From: Rhizobium sp. G21
GTDB taxonomy: Bacteria; Pseudomonadota; Alphaproteobacteria; Rhizobiales; Rhizobiaceae
Length of the DNA stretch: 64,000 nt
Direction of reading: 5' to 3'
Assembly: GCF_014158035.1 (NCBI RefSeq)
Contig: NZ_JACFXW010000002.1
Location: 310,001-374,000 of the forward strand
In this document: in pieces, positions 39,185-48,403 of the stretch
Numbering within the stretch: position 1 is the first letter of the stretch
Layout: each line of letters opens with the position of its first letter
Translations under genes and position numbers: made by a program
Notes under the pieces: model-generated
The model's input: only the letters and a program-made list of their open reading frames with translations
The model's database searches: none
What the model was told of the DNA's origin: nothing

Positions 39185-40356
39185 GTTCCTACCTGCCCGA
39201 ACCCGGCGCGCCGCTTGGCCACTATGTGTCTGAAGCTCCCTTCGATCCCTATTCGATCGAACAGGATACGGCGGAACAGAGCCGTTACAACAAAGCCTCG
39301 CAACTGCAGCTGATGTGGTGGAAATTCCGCCGCCATCGCCTGGCGGTGATCTCCGGGGTATTTCTCGCCCTTCTCTATTTCATCATCATGATTGCGGAGT
39401 TTTTGGCGCCGTACAATCTCCATTCCCGCCATCCCGACTTCATTCACGCGCCGCCCCAGGCCGTGCACCTGTTCGACAACGGCAAATTCGTCGGACCTTT
39501 CGTCTACGGACGCGAGATGAGGCTTGACATGGATACGTTGAGGCGGGTCTACACCGAGCGCGCCGATCAGGTTCAGCCTCTGCGGTTCTTTTGCCGGTCC
39601 GATTCCTATCGGTTCTGGGGGCTCTTCGACAGCAATGTGCATCTCGTCTGCCCTGCCCAGGGCGGACAATTGTTCCTGCTGGGCACGGACCGGCTGGGGC
39701 GCGACGTGCTGTCGCGCATCATCTATGGCGCGAGAATTTCGCTCACCATCGGCCTCATCGGCATCGCCATCAGCTTCAGCCTCGGCGTCATCATCGGCGG
39801 CTGGGCGGGTTATCTCGGCGGTATTTTCGATCTCGTGGTGCAGCGCATCATAGAAGTGTTGCAATCCATCCCTAGCATACCCTTGTGGATGGCGCTCGCG
39901 GCCATCATGCCGGTGACTTGGAGCCCCATGTTGATCTATCTCGGCATAACCGCCATATTGGGCCTGCTGGACTGGACGGGCCTGGCCCGCGCGGTGCGCT
40001 CGAAGCTTCTGTCGCTGCGCGAGGAAGACTATGTCCTGGCCGCGCAGCTGATGGGCGCGAAGAGCAGTCGCATCATCGGTCGCCATCTGGTTCCAGGGTT
40101 CATGTCGCATCTGATCGCCACCGCCACGATGTCGGTGCCTGGCATGATTCTCGGAGAGACGGCGTTGAGTTTTCTCGGCCTGGGCTTGCGTCCTCCGATC
40201 ACAAGTTGGGGAATTCTGCTCACAGAAGCGAAAAGTGTGAGTGTCATAGCCTTTTATCCGTGGCTGCTATTTCCTATTATCCCTGTCATGCTGGTGATAC
40301 TGGCGTTCAACTTCCTTGGCGACGGTCTGCGAGACGCCGCCGATCCCTATAAATGA
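39181..40356 (+). CDS. ABC transporter permease (DppC type) with enlarged periplasmic loop
   Basis: A 391-residue membrane protein. After span one (about 55-75) there is a periplasmic stretch of about 90 residues containing a Cys pair (FFCRSDS and HLVCPAQ), longer than in classical DppC. The channel domain follows with LGTDRLGRDVLSRIIYGAR and the EAA loop LREEDYVLAAQLMGAKSSR. It completes the importer begun at 34392. A very short frame and a glycosyltransferase follow. Confidence 0.9.
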   Translation: MSSYLPEPGAPLGHYVSEAPFDPYSIEQDTAEQSRYNKASQLQLMWWKFRRHRLAVISGVFLALLYFIIMIAEFLAPYNLHSRHPDFIHAPPQAVHLFDNGKFVGPFVYGREMRLDMDTLRRVYTERADQVQPLRFFCRSDSYRFWGLFDSNVHLVCPAQGGQLFLLGTDRLGRDVLSRIIYGARISLTIGLIGIAISFSLGVIIGGWAGYLGGIFDLVVQRIIEVLQSIPSIPLWMALAAIMPVTWSPMLIYLGITAILGLLDWTGLARAVRSKLLSLREEDYVLAAQLMGAKSSRIIGRHLVPGFMSHLIATATMSVPGMILGETALSFLGLGLRPPITSWGILLTEAKSVSVIAFYPWLLFPIIPVMLVILAFNFLGDGLRDAADPYK

Positions 40357-40368
40357 GGTGAGTTCGAC

Positions 40369-40428
40369 ATGTGGAAGAGTGACGCCCGCAGAATAGTCGC
40401 GTTTGCCGGATTGGGCGCCGCAGCATGA
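40369..40428 (+). CDS. Possible 19-residue leader peptide before glycosyltransferase gene
   Basis: The frame MWKSDARRIVAFAGLGAAA has a good ribosome binding site (GAGGTGAG, 5 bp upstream). Its TGA overlaps the ATG of the next gene as ATGA. It may serve to couple translation of the glycosyltransferase. It might instead be the remnant N-terminus of a longer gene. No homologue is known to me. Confidence 0.35.
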   Translation: MWKSDARRIVAFAGLGAAA

Positions 40429-41636
40429 CCCGCCGCCTCGAAGACGCTCGTATCCTGATGTACAGCCACGACACGTTCGGCCTCGGTCATCTCAGACGTT
40501 GCCGGACGATCGCCCATTCGCTGGTCGAAGACTATCGAGGCCTACAGGTGCTGATCATTTCCGGAGCCACGATCGCCGGCGCCTTCGATTATCGCGCCCG
40601 CGTCGACTTCGTCAAAATTCCGAGCGTGATCAAGCTGCGCAACGGCCAATATGAGTCCATGGATCAGCACATGGACCTGCACGACACGCTGCAGATGCGC
40701 AAGTCGATCATCCGCCACACTGCCGAAACCTTCCAGCCGGACATCTTCATCGTCGACAAGGAACCGATGGGGCTCGAAGGCGAGGTGGAGGAAACCCTCG
40801 CGCTTCTGAAGGCGCGCGGGACGACATTGGTGCTGGGTCTGCGCGAGGTCATGGATTCGCCGCGGCTCCTCCAGGCGGAGTGGGAGCGCAAGGGCGCAAT
40901 CCCCAAGATCGCCCGATATTACGACGAGATCTGGGTGTACGGCCCGCCGGATTTTTACGATCCGCTCGTCGAACTGGACGTGCCCGAATCCGTTCGGAAG
41001 CGAATGAATTTCGTCGGGTTCCTGCAGCGCAACGTGCCCAGGGAGGAGCTGCCGGGTCACAAGCCCGAGGGGGACTATATCCTGGTGACCACCGGCGGCG
41101 GCGGCGACGGCGCCGAACTCGTGCACAACGTGATTCACGCCTACCAGCAGGATCCCGAGCTTACCCATCGCGCGCTGATGGTGCTCGGCCCCTATATGCC
41201 TGCCAAGAAACGCCGCAAGCTGATCCGCAAGGGCCGTTCCGTTCCCTATCTCGAAGTCATCGAGTTCGACAATCGCATGGAAGAGCTGGTGGCCGGCGCC
41301 AAGGCGGTCGTCGCCATGGGCGGCTACAACACCTATTGCGAGATCCTGTCCTTCGACAAGCCGGCGCTGATCGTGCCGCGCGTCCAGCCGCGCGAGGAAC
41401 AGTTGATCCGCGCTCAAAGGGCCTCCGAGCTCGGGCTCGTAGACATGCTTTTGCCCGAGCAGGCGGAGGATCCGCTGCTGCTCGCCGCCAAGCTCAAATC
41501 GCTGCCGACCCAGCCTGCGCCCTCCAAGCGCGCTCAGGCCGGATTGCGCCTCGAAGGTCTGCCGCGTATTTCCGAGCTGGTCGGCCGGATTTACGATCGC
41601 AGGCAGCCGAACCGGCTGATGCTGGTCAAAGGGTGA
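40425..41636 (+). CDS. MurG-like (GT-B) glycosyltransferase 1
   Basis: A 403-residue GT-B protein with an N-terminal SHDTFGLGHLRRCRTIAHSL nucleotide-sugar fold entry, matching MurG-like enzymes that start with GHxxR. The C-terminal donor domain has VTTGGGGDGAEL and MGGYNTYCEILSFDKPALIVPR. There is no membrane span. It is followed by two further glycosyltransferase genes in the same direction. The GHLxR motif is shared with the third one, so both probably act on a related acceptor. Substrate unknown. Confidence 0.82.
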   Translation: MTRRLEDARILMYSHDTFGLGHLRRCRTIAHSLVEDYRGLQVLIISGATIAGAFDYRARVDFVKIPSVIKLRNGQYESMDQHMDLHDTLQMRKSIIRHTAETFQPDIFIVDKEPMGLEGEVEETLALLKARGTTLVLGLREVMDSPRLLQAEWERKGAIPKIARYYDEIWVYGPPDFYDPLVELDVPESVRKRMNFVGFLQRNVPREELPGHKPEGDYILVTTGGGGDGAELVHNVIHAYQQDPELTHRALMVLGPYMPAKKRRKLIRKGRSVPYLEVIEFDNRMEELVAGAKAVVAMGGYNTYCEILSFDKPALIVPRVQPREEQLIRAQRASELGLVDMLLPEQAEDPLLLAAKLKSLPTQPAPSKRAQAGLRLEGLPRISELVGRIYDRRQPNRLMLVKG

Positions 41637-41694
41637 CGTGGAGGCCGCGATGGTTTAATCCCTCCGGCCGGGCTTGCGAAAACATCGAGGCGTC

Positions 41695-42939
41695 ATGAAC
41701 CGTCGGAGAATCGTCGTCATTCTGAAAGGCTATCCGCGCCTTTCGGAAACATTCATCGCACAGGAGCTTCTCGGCCTCGAACAGGCTGGCTTCGAGTTGG
41801 CGCTGGTGGCCATGCGCCGACCGACCGACAAGAAGCGGCATCCGGTGCATGACGAGATCCGCGCGCCGGTTTTCTATCTGCCTGAATATCTGCATGAAGA
41901 GCCCGTCCGGGTCGCCAAGGGCCTGTTGAAGAGCCTTGGCAAGCCGGGCTTTCGGACAGCGCTCGGCGCATTTCTGCGCGATCTGCCCCGCGACATCAGC
42001 CGCAACCGCTTCCGGCGCTTCGGCCAGGCCGCAGTTCTCGCCGCCGAATGGCCGGAGGGATTTACCTGGCTGCACGCGCATTTCATCCACACGCCCGCAT
42101 CCGTCGCCCATTACGCCAGCCTGATCACCGGCACCCCCTGGACCTGTTCGGCCCACGCCAAGGATATCTGGACGTCTCCGGACTGGGAACTCACGGAAAA
42201 GCTGATCGCCAATCGCTGGACGGTGACCTGCACCGAGAGCGGACATGCTCATCTGAGCCGGCTCGGCGGGCCGCAAGGCGATGTGCATCTCAGCTATCAC
42301 GGGCTGGATCTGGCCCGCTTCGGCCCCAATGACACGCTGCGGTCTTCGAGGAACGGCTCCGATCCCGCCGATCCCGTGCGAATCCTCAGCGTCGGCCGGG
42401 CGGTCGAGAAAAAGGGCTTCGATATCCTGATCGAGGCGTTGAGCCGCTTGCCGAAAGATCTGCAATGGCGTTTCGATCACATCGGCGACGGCGAGAAGCT
42501 CGCCGGCCTGAAAGCCCATGCGGAACGGGTTGGCGTCGCCGACCGCATCCATTGGCGCGGCGCGCTGGACCAGACCGACGTTCTCTCGGCTTACAGGACG
42601 TCCGACATTTTCGCGCTGGCCTGCCGCATCACCAGTGACGGGGATCGCGACGGGCTTCCCAATGTGCTCGTCGAGGCGTCGAGCCAGGGTCTCGTCTGCG
42701 TGTCGACCTCGATATCGGGCGTGCCGGAATTGCTGACCGACGGCGAAAACGGCTTCATGACGCCGCCGGAGGATCCTGGCGCGCTGGCGAAAGTTCTGGA
42801 GCGCGCCATTCGCGATCCCTCCCTTCGCCATAGGCTCGGCGCGGCCGCGGAGCATAAAGTGCGCAGTCGTTTCGATTTTCACACCAGCATCGCCCAGCTT
42901 TCGGCTCTGTTCGAGCGCGCCTGGAAGGCTCCGTCATGA
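41695..42939 (+). CDS. GT4-family glycosyltransferase
   Basis: A 414-residue GT-B enzyme. The N-terminus reads KGYPRLSETFIAQELLGLE, typical of group-1 enzymes of exopolysaccharide loci. The C-terminal donor site has RILSVGRAVEKKGFDILIEAL and the EX7E-like DGLPNVLVEASSQGLVCVST with GVPELL. I chose ATG 41695 after GAGG; an in-frame TTG upstream is unlikely. It overlaps the next glycosyltransferase by 4 bp. Confidence 0.87.
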   Translation: MNRRRIVVILKGYPRLSETFIAQELLGLEQAGFELALVAMRRPTDKKRHPVHDEIRAPVFYLPEYLHEEPVRVAKGLLKSLGKPGFRTALGAFLRDLPRDISRNRFRRFGQAAVLAAEWPEGFTWLHAHFIHTPASVAHYASLITGTPWTCSAHAKDIWTSPDWELTEKLIANRWTVTCTESGHAHLSRLGGPQGDVHLSYHGLDLARFGPNDTLRSSRNGSDPADPVRILSVGRAVEKKGFDILIEALSRLPKDLQWRFDHIGDGEKLAGLKAHAERVGVADRIHWRGALDQTDVLSAYRTSDIFALACRITSDGDRDGLPNVLVEASSQGLVCVSTSISGVPELLTDGENGFMTPPEDPGALAKVLERAIRDPSLRHRLGAAAEHKVRSRFDFHTSIAQLSALFERAWKAPS

Positions 42940-44099
42940 CCGAGACGCCGTTTCGTGGTGATCGCCCCCGCGTAATGTTCTATGTTCAGCACCTGCTGGG
43001 CATCGGCCATCTCGCGCGGGCGAGTCGAATCGCCAGCGCTCTGGCGGACGATGATTTCGATGTCGCCATCGTCACCGGCGGTTTGCCCGTGCCGGGTTTT
43101 CCGCCTCCGGATATCACGCATATCGCGCTGCCCGCGATCGCCACTGGCGACAAGGGCTTTTCCGGGCTGGTCGACATCGATGGACGCCCCGTCGACGATG
43201 ACTTCAAGGCTGCTCGCCGCGACCTCTTGCTGGCAGCCTATCGCGATTTCGCGCCCGATGTGCTGGTGACGGAAGCTTTTCCGTTTGGGCGACGTCAGGT
43301 CCGGTTCGAGCTTCTGCCTCTGCTGGACGAGGCCGCCGCCTCGGCCAGGCGACCGCTGATCCTGGCGTCGATCCGCGATCTTCTGCAGGAGCGGGCCAAA
43401 CCGGGGGCCAATGAAGACACGGTGGCGTTGATCGGGACCTATTTCGATGCTGTGATGGTCCATGGCGACCCGCGCTTCGCCAGACTCGAGGACAGTTTTC
43501 CGCTGCAGAGCGAAATTGCCGACAAGGTCGCCTACACCGGTCTCGTCGCCGCGCCGCCGCCGGCGCCCGCAACGGAGATCTACGACATCATTGTCTCCGC
43601 GGGCGGGGGCGCTGTCGGATCGGAACTCGTCAGGGCGGCCGTCGGCGCCAGCGCATTGCTGCCGAAGGATCTCCGCTGGTGCGTCATTGCCGGGCCGAAC
43701 CTGCCCGAAGTCGATTTTTCCGAACTGTCTCGCAGCGCTTCGGCGAATGTCGGGATATTCCGGTTTCGCAAGGATTTTCCCAGCCTGTTGACGGGGGCGC
43801 AACTGTCGGTGTCCCAGGCCGGCTACAACACGGTCTGCGATGTGCTGCGCGCAGGGGTTCGCTCGCTGCTCATCCCCTTCACCGCAGGCGGCGAGACCGA
43901 GCAGACCGCACGGGCCCAACGCCTTTGGGAGCGAGGCCGCGCGTTGATGCTGACCGAAGCCGAGTTGAGCGTCGAGACGATGCGCGCCTCGATCGAAAAG
44001 GCCTTGGCCGCGCCGGCCGGCGACTTGCCGGATCTCGATCTGGACGGCGCGCGCGGCACAGGAGCCATCATTCGTCATCTGCTCGAGAAGCGTCGTTGA
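42936..44099 (+). CDS. MurG-like (GT-B) glycosyltransferase 2
   Basis: A 387-residue protein. The N-terminus MFYVQHLLGIGHLARASRIA has the same GHLxRxxRIA pattern as the gene at 40425. The donor domain shows VSAGGGAVGSELVRAAV and SQAGYNTVCDVLRAGVRSLLIP. It is probably a diverged paralogue of that enzyme. The convergent methyltransferase ends 9 bp downstream. Confidence 0.82.
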   Translation: MTETPFRGDRPRVMFYVQHLLGIGHLARASRIASALADDDFDVAIVTGGLPVPGFPPPDITHIALPAIATGDKGFSGLVDIDGRPVDDDFKAARRDLLLAAYRDFAPDVLVTEAFPFGRRQVRFELLPLLDEAAASARRPLILASIRDLLQERAKPGANEDTVALIGTYFDAVMVHGDPRFARLEDSFPLQSEIADKVAYTGLVAAPPPAPATEIYDIIVSAGGGAVGSELVRAAVGASALLPKDLRWCVIAGPNLPEVDFSELSRSASANVGIFRFRKDFPSLLTGAQLSVSQAGYNTVCDVLRAGVRSLLIPFTAGGETEQTARAQRLWERGRALMLTEAELSVETMRASIEKALAAPAGDLPDLDLDGARGTGAIIRHLLEKRR

Positions 44100-44108
44100 C
44101 CGGAGCGT

Positions 44109-44775
44109 TTACACCTCGCCGATCAGCATGAAGCGCGTGTATTTCTTCTGCGGCAAAGATCCGGCATAGAATACCGTCGAAAGCCCCGCCTGCGCCTCGA
44201 ACGCTTCGAGCGAGGCGACGCAACTGATATGGGTCGGTTCGCTGAAATAATCGTTGGACTGAAGCAGCACGCGCGCGCCCTTCGGCAGCAAGTCGAGCCA
44301 GGCCCTGAGATCGGCGATATGTTCGCAACTCGTATTGACCACGAGGTCCGCTCTATGATCGCTATAGGGAAGGGCGTACATATCCTCGGTCACGGCGTCG
44401 AAACGGTCGGCCCATGCCCCGTTCAGAGTGCGGGCCACAGGTCCGACGGTCTCGTCTATATCGACGCTGACGATTTTGCCGATCGTGAAGCGCGGATCAT
44501 CGAACAAGATCCCCGCAAACACCCCGTACCAACCGCCGAGAACGAGAATAGAACCGATGTCGCCGCCAAGCGTGTCATAGACGGCGTCGCGGGCCCAGGT
44601 CTTGCAGGCGACCTGTTTGTGGTTGAACGCCACGTCGATCTCGGCTTCCGGATGGCGGGCTGCGACCTCGGCCAGCCCCTGCATGAGAGTGCTTCGCGTA
44701 TAGGCGTTTACGCCGCGCAAGAGATCGAAAGCGGCTTCGCGCGAAAACGAAGCGGTGTGCTGCTGACTTGTCATG
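44109..44775 (-). CDS. Class I SAM-dependent methyltransferase
   Basis: A 222-residue protein starting MTSQQHTASFSREAAFDLL. The SAM-binding region is SILVLGGWYGVFAGILFDD, followed by IVSVDIDETVGP and the motif VVNTSCEHIADLRAW. Motif I is GGWYG rather than GxGxG, so it is divergent. It lies convergent with the glycosyltransferases and divergent from the ABC exporter-like gene. A glycan or amino-acid methylation role is possible; function unknown. Confidence 0.7.
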
Positions 44776-45076
44776 GGACCTGTAATTTTGGTGGTGCAAG
44801 TTGATGTTTTGCGTCTTATGAATAGATAGGCGGCGGGCATGGCTTCGCTAGAGGCCGGGCGGGATTTAATGGAGGGGCGACGTTGAGACCATGCAGCGAC
44901 ACCGGTCCTGCGCGTTGTGGACCAACGGCCAGAAGCGTCACATCGGGAAATGAGATGGCGCTGAAGCCTCGACTTTGCGCGGCCGTCGGCCAGATCGTGA
45001 GAACGCTCACGCGGCGATTCGTTGCGTAGGGGACTCACGCGATACGTTGTCGGCCGTGTCGCACTAAGGAGCATTC
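44776..45076. other. 301-bp divergent intergenic region
   Basis: Lies between the methyltransferase and the ABC-like gene and holds no convincing frame. It must contain promoters in both directions. AT-rich patches occur near 44785-44830 (ttttggtggtgc.. tatgaatagatagg). An AAGGA ribosome binding site for the GTG start at 45077 ends the region. I see no repeat or strong dyad. Confidence 0.45.
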
Positions 45077-47791
45077 GTGGAAAAAGGTCTGCTCTCCTAC
45101 ATCTGGAACAACACCCGAAAACAACAGCTGTGGATTCTGCTGGTCGTCGCAGTGTCCATGGTGCCTTACTTCCTCTCCTTCGACCTGCCGAAGCAGATCG
45201 TCAACGGCCCGATTCAGGGCGACGGTTTCGAAGGCGCCGGGGCCAGGCAGATGTTCATGCACATCGCCTTCGATCTTCCCTATTTCGGAGAAGTCACGCT
45301 GTTTCCGGGAGTCGAGCTCGACCGTATGTCGATGCTGTTCGCGCTCAGCCTGGTCTTTCTGCTCCTCGTGGTGATCAACGGTCTCTTCAAGCTTTACATC
45401 AATACCTATAAAGGCCGGCTCGGCGAACGATTGCTGCGCCGCATTCGCTTCGACCTCATCGACAAGGTGCTCAGATTTCCGCCCGGCCAGTTCAAGCGTG
45501 TCAAAGGCGCGGAAGTCGCCAGCATGATCAAGGACGAAGTGGAGCCGCTGGGCGGTTTCACCGGGGACGCCTTCGTATCTCCCGCCATGCTCGGCGGCCA
45601 GGCGCTGACCGCGCTGATCTTCATTCTGGTGCAGAATCTCTGGCTCGGCATCGTTGCGGCGCTGATGGTCGGCATTCAGGGCTTCATCATTCCGCGCATG
45701 CGCCGCCGGCTTCTCGTTCTCGGCCGGGAGCGGCAATTGACGGCGCGCGAACTGTCCGGCCGCGTCAGTGAAATCTTCGACGGCATCCATACGATCCGGA
45801 CATACGACACGTCGAACTACGAACGCGCCGACGTCGCCGAGCGGCTCGGCAAGATCTTCAAGATCCGTTACGACCTCTACCAGTGGAAATTCCTGGTCAA
45901 GTTCATCAACAACTTTCTCGCGTCCGTCACGCCGTTCCTATTCTATTCGATCGGCGGCTATCTGGCCCTGAAAGGCCAGTTGGACGTCGGCCAGCTCGTC
46001 GCCGTCATCAGCGCATACAAGGATCTTCCCGGACCGCTGAAGGATCTCATCGACTGGGACCAGACTCGCCAGGACGTCCAGGTCAAATATGTGCAGGTCG
46101 TCGAACAGTTTTCGGTGGACGACATGCTCGAGCCCGATATCCAGAAGCTGGCGCTCACCACTCAGCCGCTTGCCGACGCCTCGATCGCGGCCGCGAATCT
46201 CTCGCTCGCCGACGACAGCGGCGCTCAATTGCTCACCGGGGTGTCGACGACGATACACGCCGGCGAAACGGTGGCGCTGGTCGGCTCGGCTGCGGCGGGC
46301 GGCGAGGCTCTGGCCGAAGCGCTCGGACGCATTCTCTGGCCGGCGACGGGGCGAATCCTGTTCGGCGGCGAAGATATCCGTCTCCTGCCGGAATCGGTCA
46401 CCGGTCGTCACATCACCTACGCCGCCTCCGACGCCTACATGTTCCAGGGCACGCTGAGGGACAATCTGCTCTACGGGCTCAAACATGCGCCACTGGCCGA
46501 GGCCGTCTACGATGAGGAGGCGGCCAAATACAGGAAATGGGCGCTCGCCGAAGCCAAACAGGCCGGCAACCCACTCTATGACATCAATGGCGACTGGGTC
46601 GACTACCGCGCCGCCGGCGCGAGCAGCCCGGAAGATCTGGCCGAGCAAGTCGCCGAGATTCTCGACGCCGTGCAACTATCGAAAGATATTCTCGACCTCG
46701 CGATCCGCACGACGGTGGATCCGGCGCGCTATCCCGACGTCGCCGAGCGCATCGTCGACATCCGCCGGGCCTTGCGCCAGGAACTCGAACACAACGGTCT
46801 CAAGGATCTCGTCGTCTACTTCGAACCGAACAGCTACAATACCGAAGCGACCGTCGGCGAGAACCTGCTGTTCGGCACGGCCGTCGGTCCCGAAATGACC
46901 GGCGCATCGCTCAGAAAGAACAAATACTTCCTGTCCTTCATGCGCAGCACCGGACTGGATCTGACCTTCTACAAGATCGGCTTCGCGATCGCGGAGAACG
47001 CGGTCGATCTGTTCGGAGATCTGCCGCCCGACCATCCCTTCTTCCAGCAGCTGACCTTCATGGCCGCAGACGAGGTGCCGGAATACCAGCAGCTCCTACA
47101 GAGGCTGCGTGGCAAGCGCTTCGAAGACATCGCCGATGACGACCGCGTCCAAATCATTCGGCTGACCTTCTCCTATATCGAGCCGCGGCACCGCTTTGGT
47201 CTGCTGACCCGCGAACTGATGGCGCGTATCGTTGAGGCGCGGCACGAATTCTACGCCGGTCTGCCGAAAGAGCTTACAGGCGCCCTGGAGCGCTACGACC
47301 CCCATAAATTCATGCTCGCCGCCAATCTGATGGACAATGTTCTCGTCGGCCGCATCAGCCACCAACATCCCGACGGGGCCGAGCGTATCCGCAAGATCCT
47401 GGCGGAACTCCTGCATTCGCTCGGGCTCTATGAGCGGGTTCTTTCGATCGGCCTGGACTACAATGTCGGGGCTGGCGGACGGAGACTGACGATGGTCCAG
47501 CGCCAGAAGCTCAATCTGGCGCGCGCCGTAATCCGTCGCTCGACTTGCTATGTGCTGAATGCGCCGATCGCCAGCCTCGATGCGCGATTGAAGAACCAGA
47601 TCTTGCGCAGCGTGCTGCAACTGTTCGAAAGGCGAGGAGACAAGCCCACGGTGATCTGGGTCCTGTCCGACGCGTCGATGGCGGAGTTGTTCGACCGGAT
47701 TCTGGTTTTTGACAGAGGAAAGCTCGTGGAGGAGGGATCACATGAGGCGCTCTTGGAAAATAACGGCATTTTTAAGGAGCTTGTGTCATAA
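45077..47791 (+). CDS. ABC exporter-like protein with degenerate nucleotide-binding motifs
   Basis: A 904-residue protein. The N-terminal third is an ABC-exporter-type membrane domain with spans near residues 18-38, 85-110, 170-205 and 270-300. Where the ATPase follows, catalytic motifs are eroded: the Walker A position (403-411) reads GSAAAGGEA with no Lys; the signature (804-810) reads LTMVQRQ; the Walker B region has N828-A829 instead of Asp-Glu; the switch His is missing (WVLSDAS). Between Walker A and signature lie about 400 residues instead of about 110, with three copies of a post-Q-loop-like segment (459 TLRDNLLYG, 592 TVGENLLFG, 750 NLMDNVLVG). GTG start after TAAGGA. It probably does not hydrolyse ATP by itself. 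Confidence 0.8.
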   Translation: MEKGLLSYIWNNTRKQQLWILLVVAVSMVPYFLSFDLPKQIVNGPIQGDGFEGAGARQMFMHIAFDLPYFGEVTLFPGVELDRMSMLFALSLVFLLLVVINGLFKLYINTYKGRLGERLLRRIRFDLIDKVLRFPPGQFKRVKGAEVASMIKDEVEPLGGFTGDAFVSPAMLGGQALTALIFILVQNLWLGIVAALMVGIQGFIIPRMRRRLLVLGRERQLTARELSGRVSEIFDGIHTIRTYDTSNYERADVAERLGKIFKIRYDLYQWKFLVKFINNFLASVTPFLFYSIGGYLALKGQLDVGQLVAVISAYKDLPGPLKDLIDWDQTRQDVQVKYVQVVEQFSVDDMLEPDIQKLALTTQPLADASIAAANLSLADDSGAQLLTGVSTTIHAGETVALVGSAAAGGEALAEALGRILWPATGRILFGGEDIRLLPESVTGRHITYAASDAYMFQGTLRDNLLYGLKHAPLAEAVYDEEAAKYRKWALAEAKQAGNPLYDINGDWVDYRAAGASSPEDLAEQVAEILDAVQLSKDILDLAIRTTVDPARYPDVAERIVDIRRALRQELEHNGLKDLVVYFEPNSYNTEATVGENLLFGTAVGPEMTGASLRKNKYFLSFMRSTGLDLTFYKIGFAIAENAVDLFGDLPPDHPFFQQLTFMAADEVPEYQQLLQRLRGKRFEDIADDDRVQIIRLTFSYIEPRHRFGLLTRELMARIVEARHEFYAGLPKELTGALERYDPHKFMLAANLMDNVLVGRISHQHPDGAERIRKILAELLHSLGLYERVLSIGLDYNVGAGGRRLTMVQRQKLNLARAVIRRSTCYVLNAPIASLDARLKNQILRSVLQLFERRGDKPTVIWVLSDASMAELFDRILVFDRGKLVEEGSHEALLENNGIFKELVS

Positions 47792-47836
47792 AAGCGTTCA
47801 TGCTCTGATGCTAACCGCGCGTCCGTGAAGGGAGCC

Positions 47837-48298
47837 ATGATGTTACAGGACGAAGTACAGAGTTTGAGGCAGGTTCCATTGTTTTCGCGGGTAGCGCCGT
47901 CGAAGCTGAAACTGTTGGCCTTCGCGTCCGACCGGGTGAATTATCGTTCGGGCGAGGAGTTGTTCCATCAGGGCGACGCAGGAGACGCCGCCTATGTCAT
48001 TCTGTCGGGACGGGCCGACATCCTGACGGATTCCCCCAATGGGGAGATCAAGGTGGCCGAACTGGCCTACAACACCATCGTCGGCGAAATCGCAATTCTG
48101 TGCGATATCACCCGCACCGCGACCGTTCGCGCTTCTGCGCCCATGGAGGCGCTGCGCATCCGCAAAGACGTGTTCCTCAAGCTGATCGCCGACTATCCCG
48201 ACATGGCCATCGAGATAATGCGCGTGCTGGCCGATCGTCTCAACAGGACGACGACGGAATTAACGGAAGCGCGCAGCCAGATCAAAAGCGTTCATTAA
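47837..48298 (+). CDS. Cyclic-nucleotide-binding (CRP-like sensor) protein without DNA-binding domain
   Basis: A 153-residue protein consisting of one cNMP-binding beta barrel. The phosphate-binding cassette region is seen as AYNTIVGEIAILCDITRTATVRA, with the Gly-Glu and Arg expected for cyclic nucleotide binding. A short helix follows with no helix-turn-helix. It follows the ABC-like gene by 45 bp and has a GAAGGGA ribosome binding site. It may be a regulatory subunit of the ABC-like protein; I infer this from context only. Confidence 0.82.
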   Translation: MMLQDEVQSLRQVPLFSRVAPSKLKLLAFASDRVNYRSGEELFHQGDAGDAAYVILSGRADILTDSPNGEIKVAELAYNTIVGEIAILCDITRTATVRASAPMEALRIRKDVFLKLIADYPDMAIEIMRVLADRLNRTTTELTEARSQIKSVH

Positions 48299-48403
48299 CC
48301 GCATGAAATTATCGTAAGGCGGGCGGAACAAGATGATCTTTGCTCGCATTCGCCTATTTTATGCGCTAGCCTTCCAAAACTTGGGAAAAGGGAATGCTTA
48401 CGA

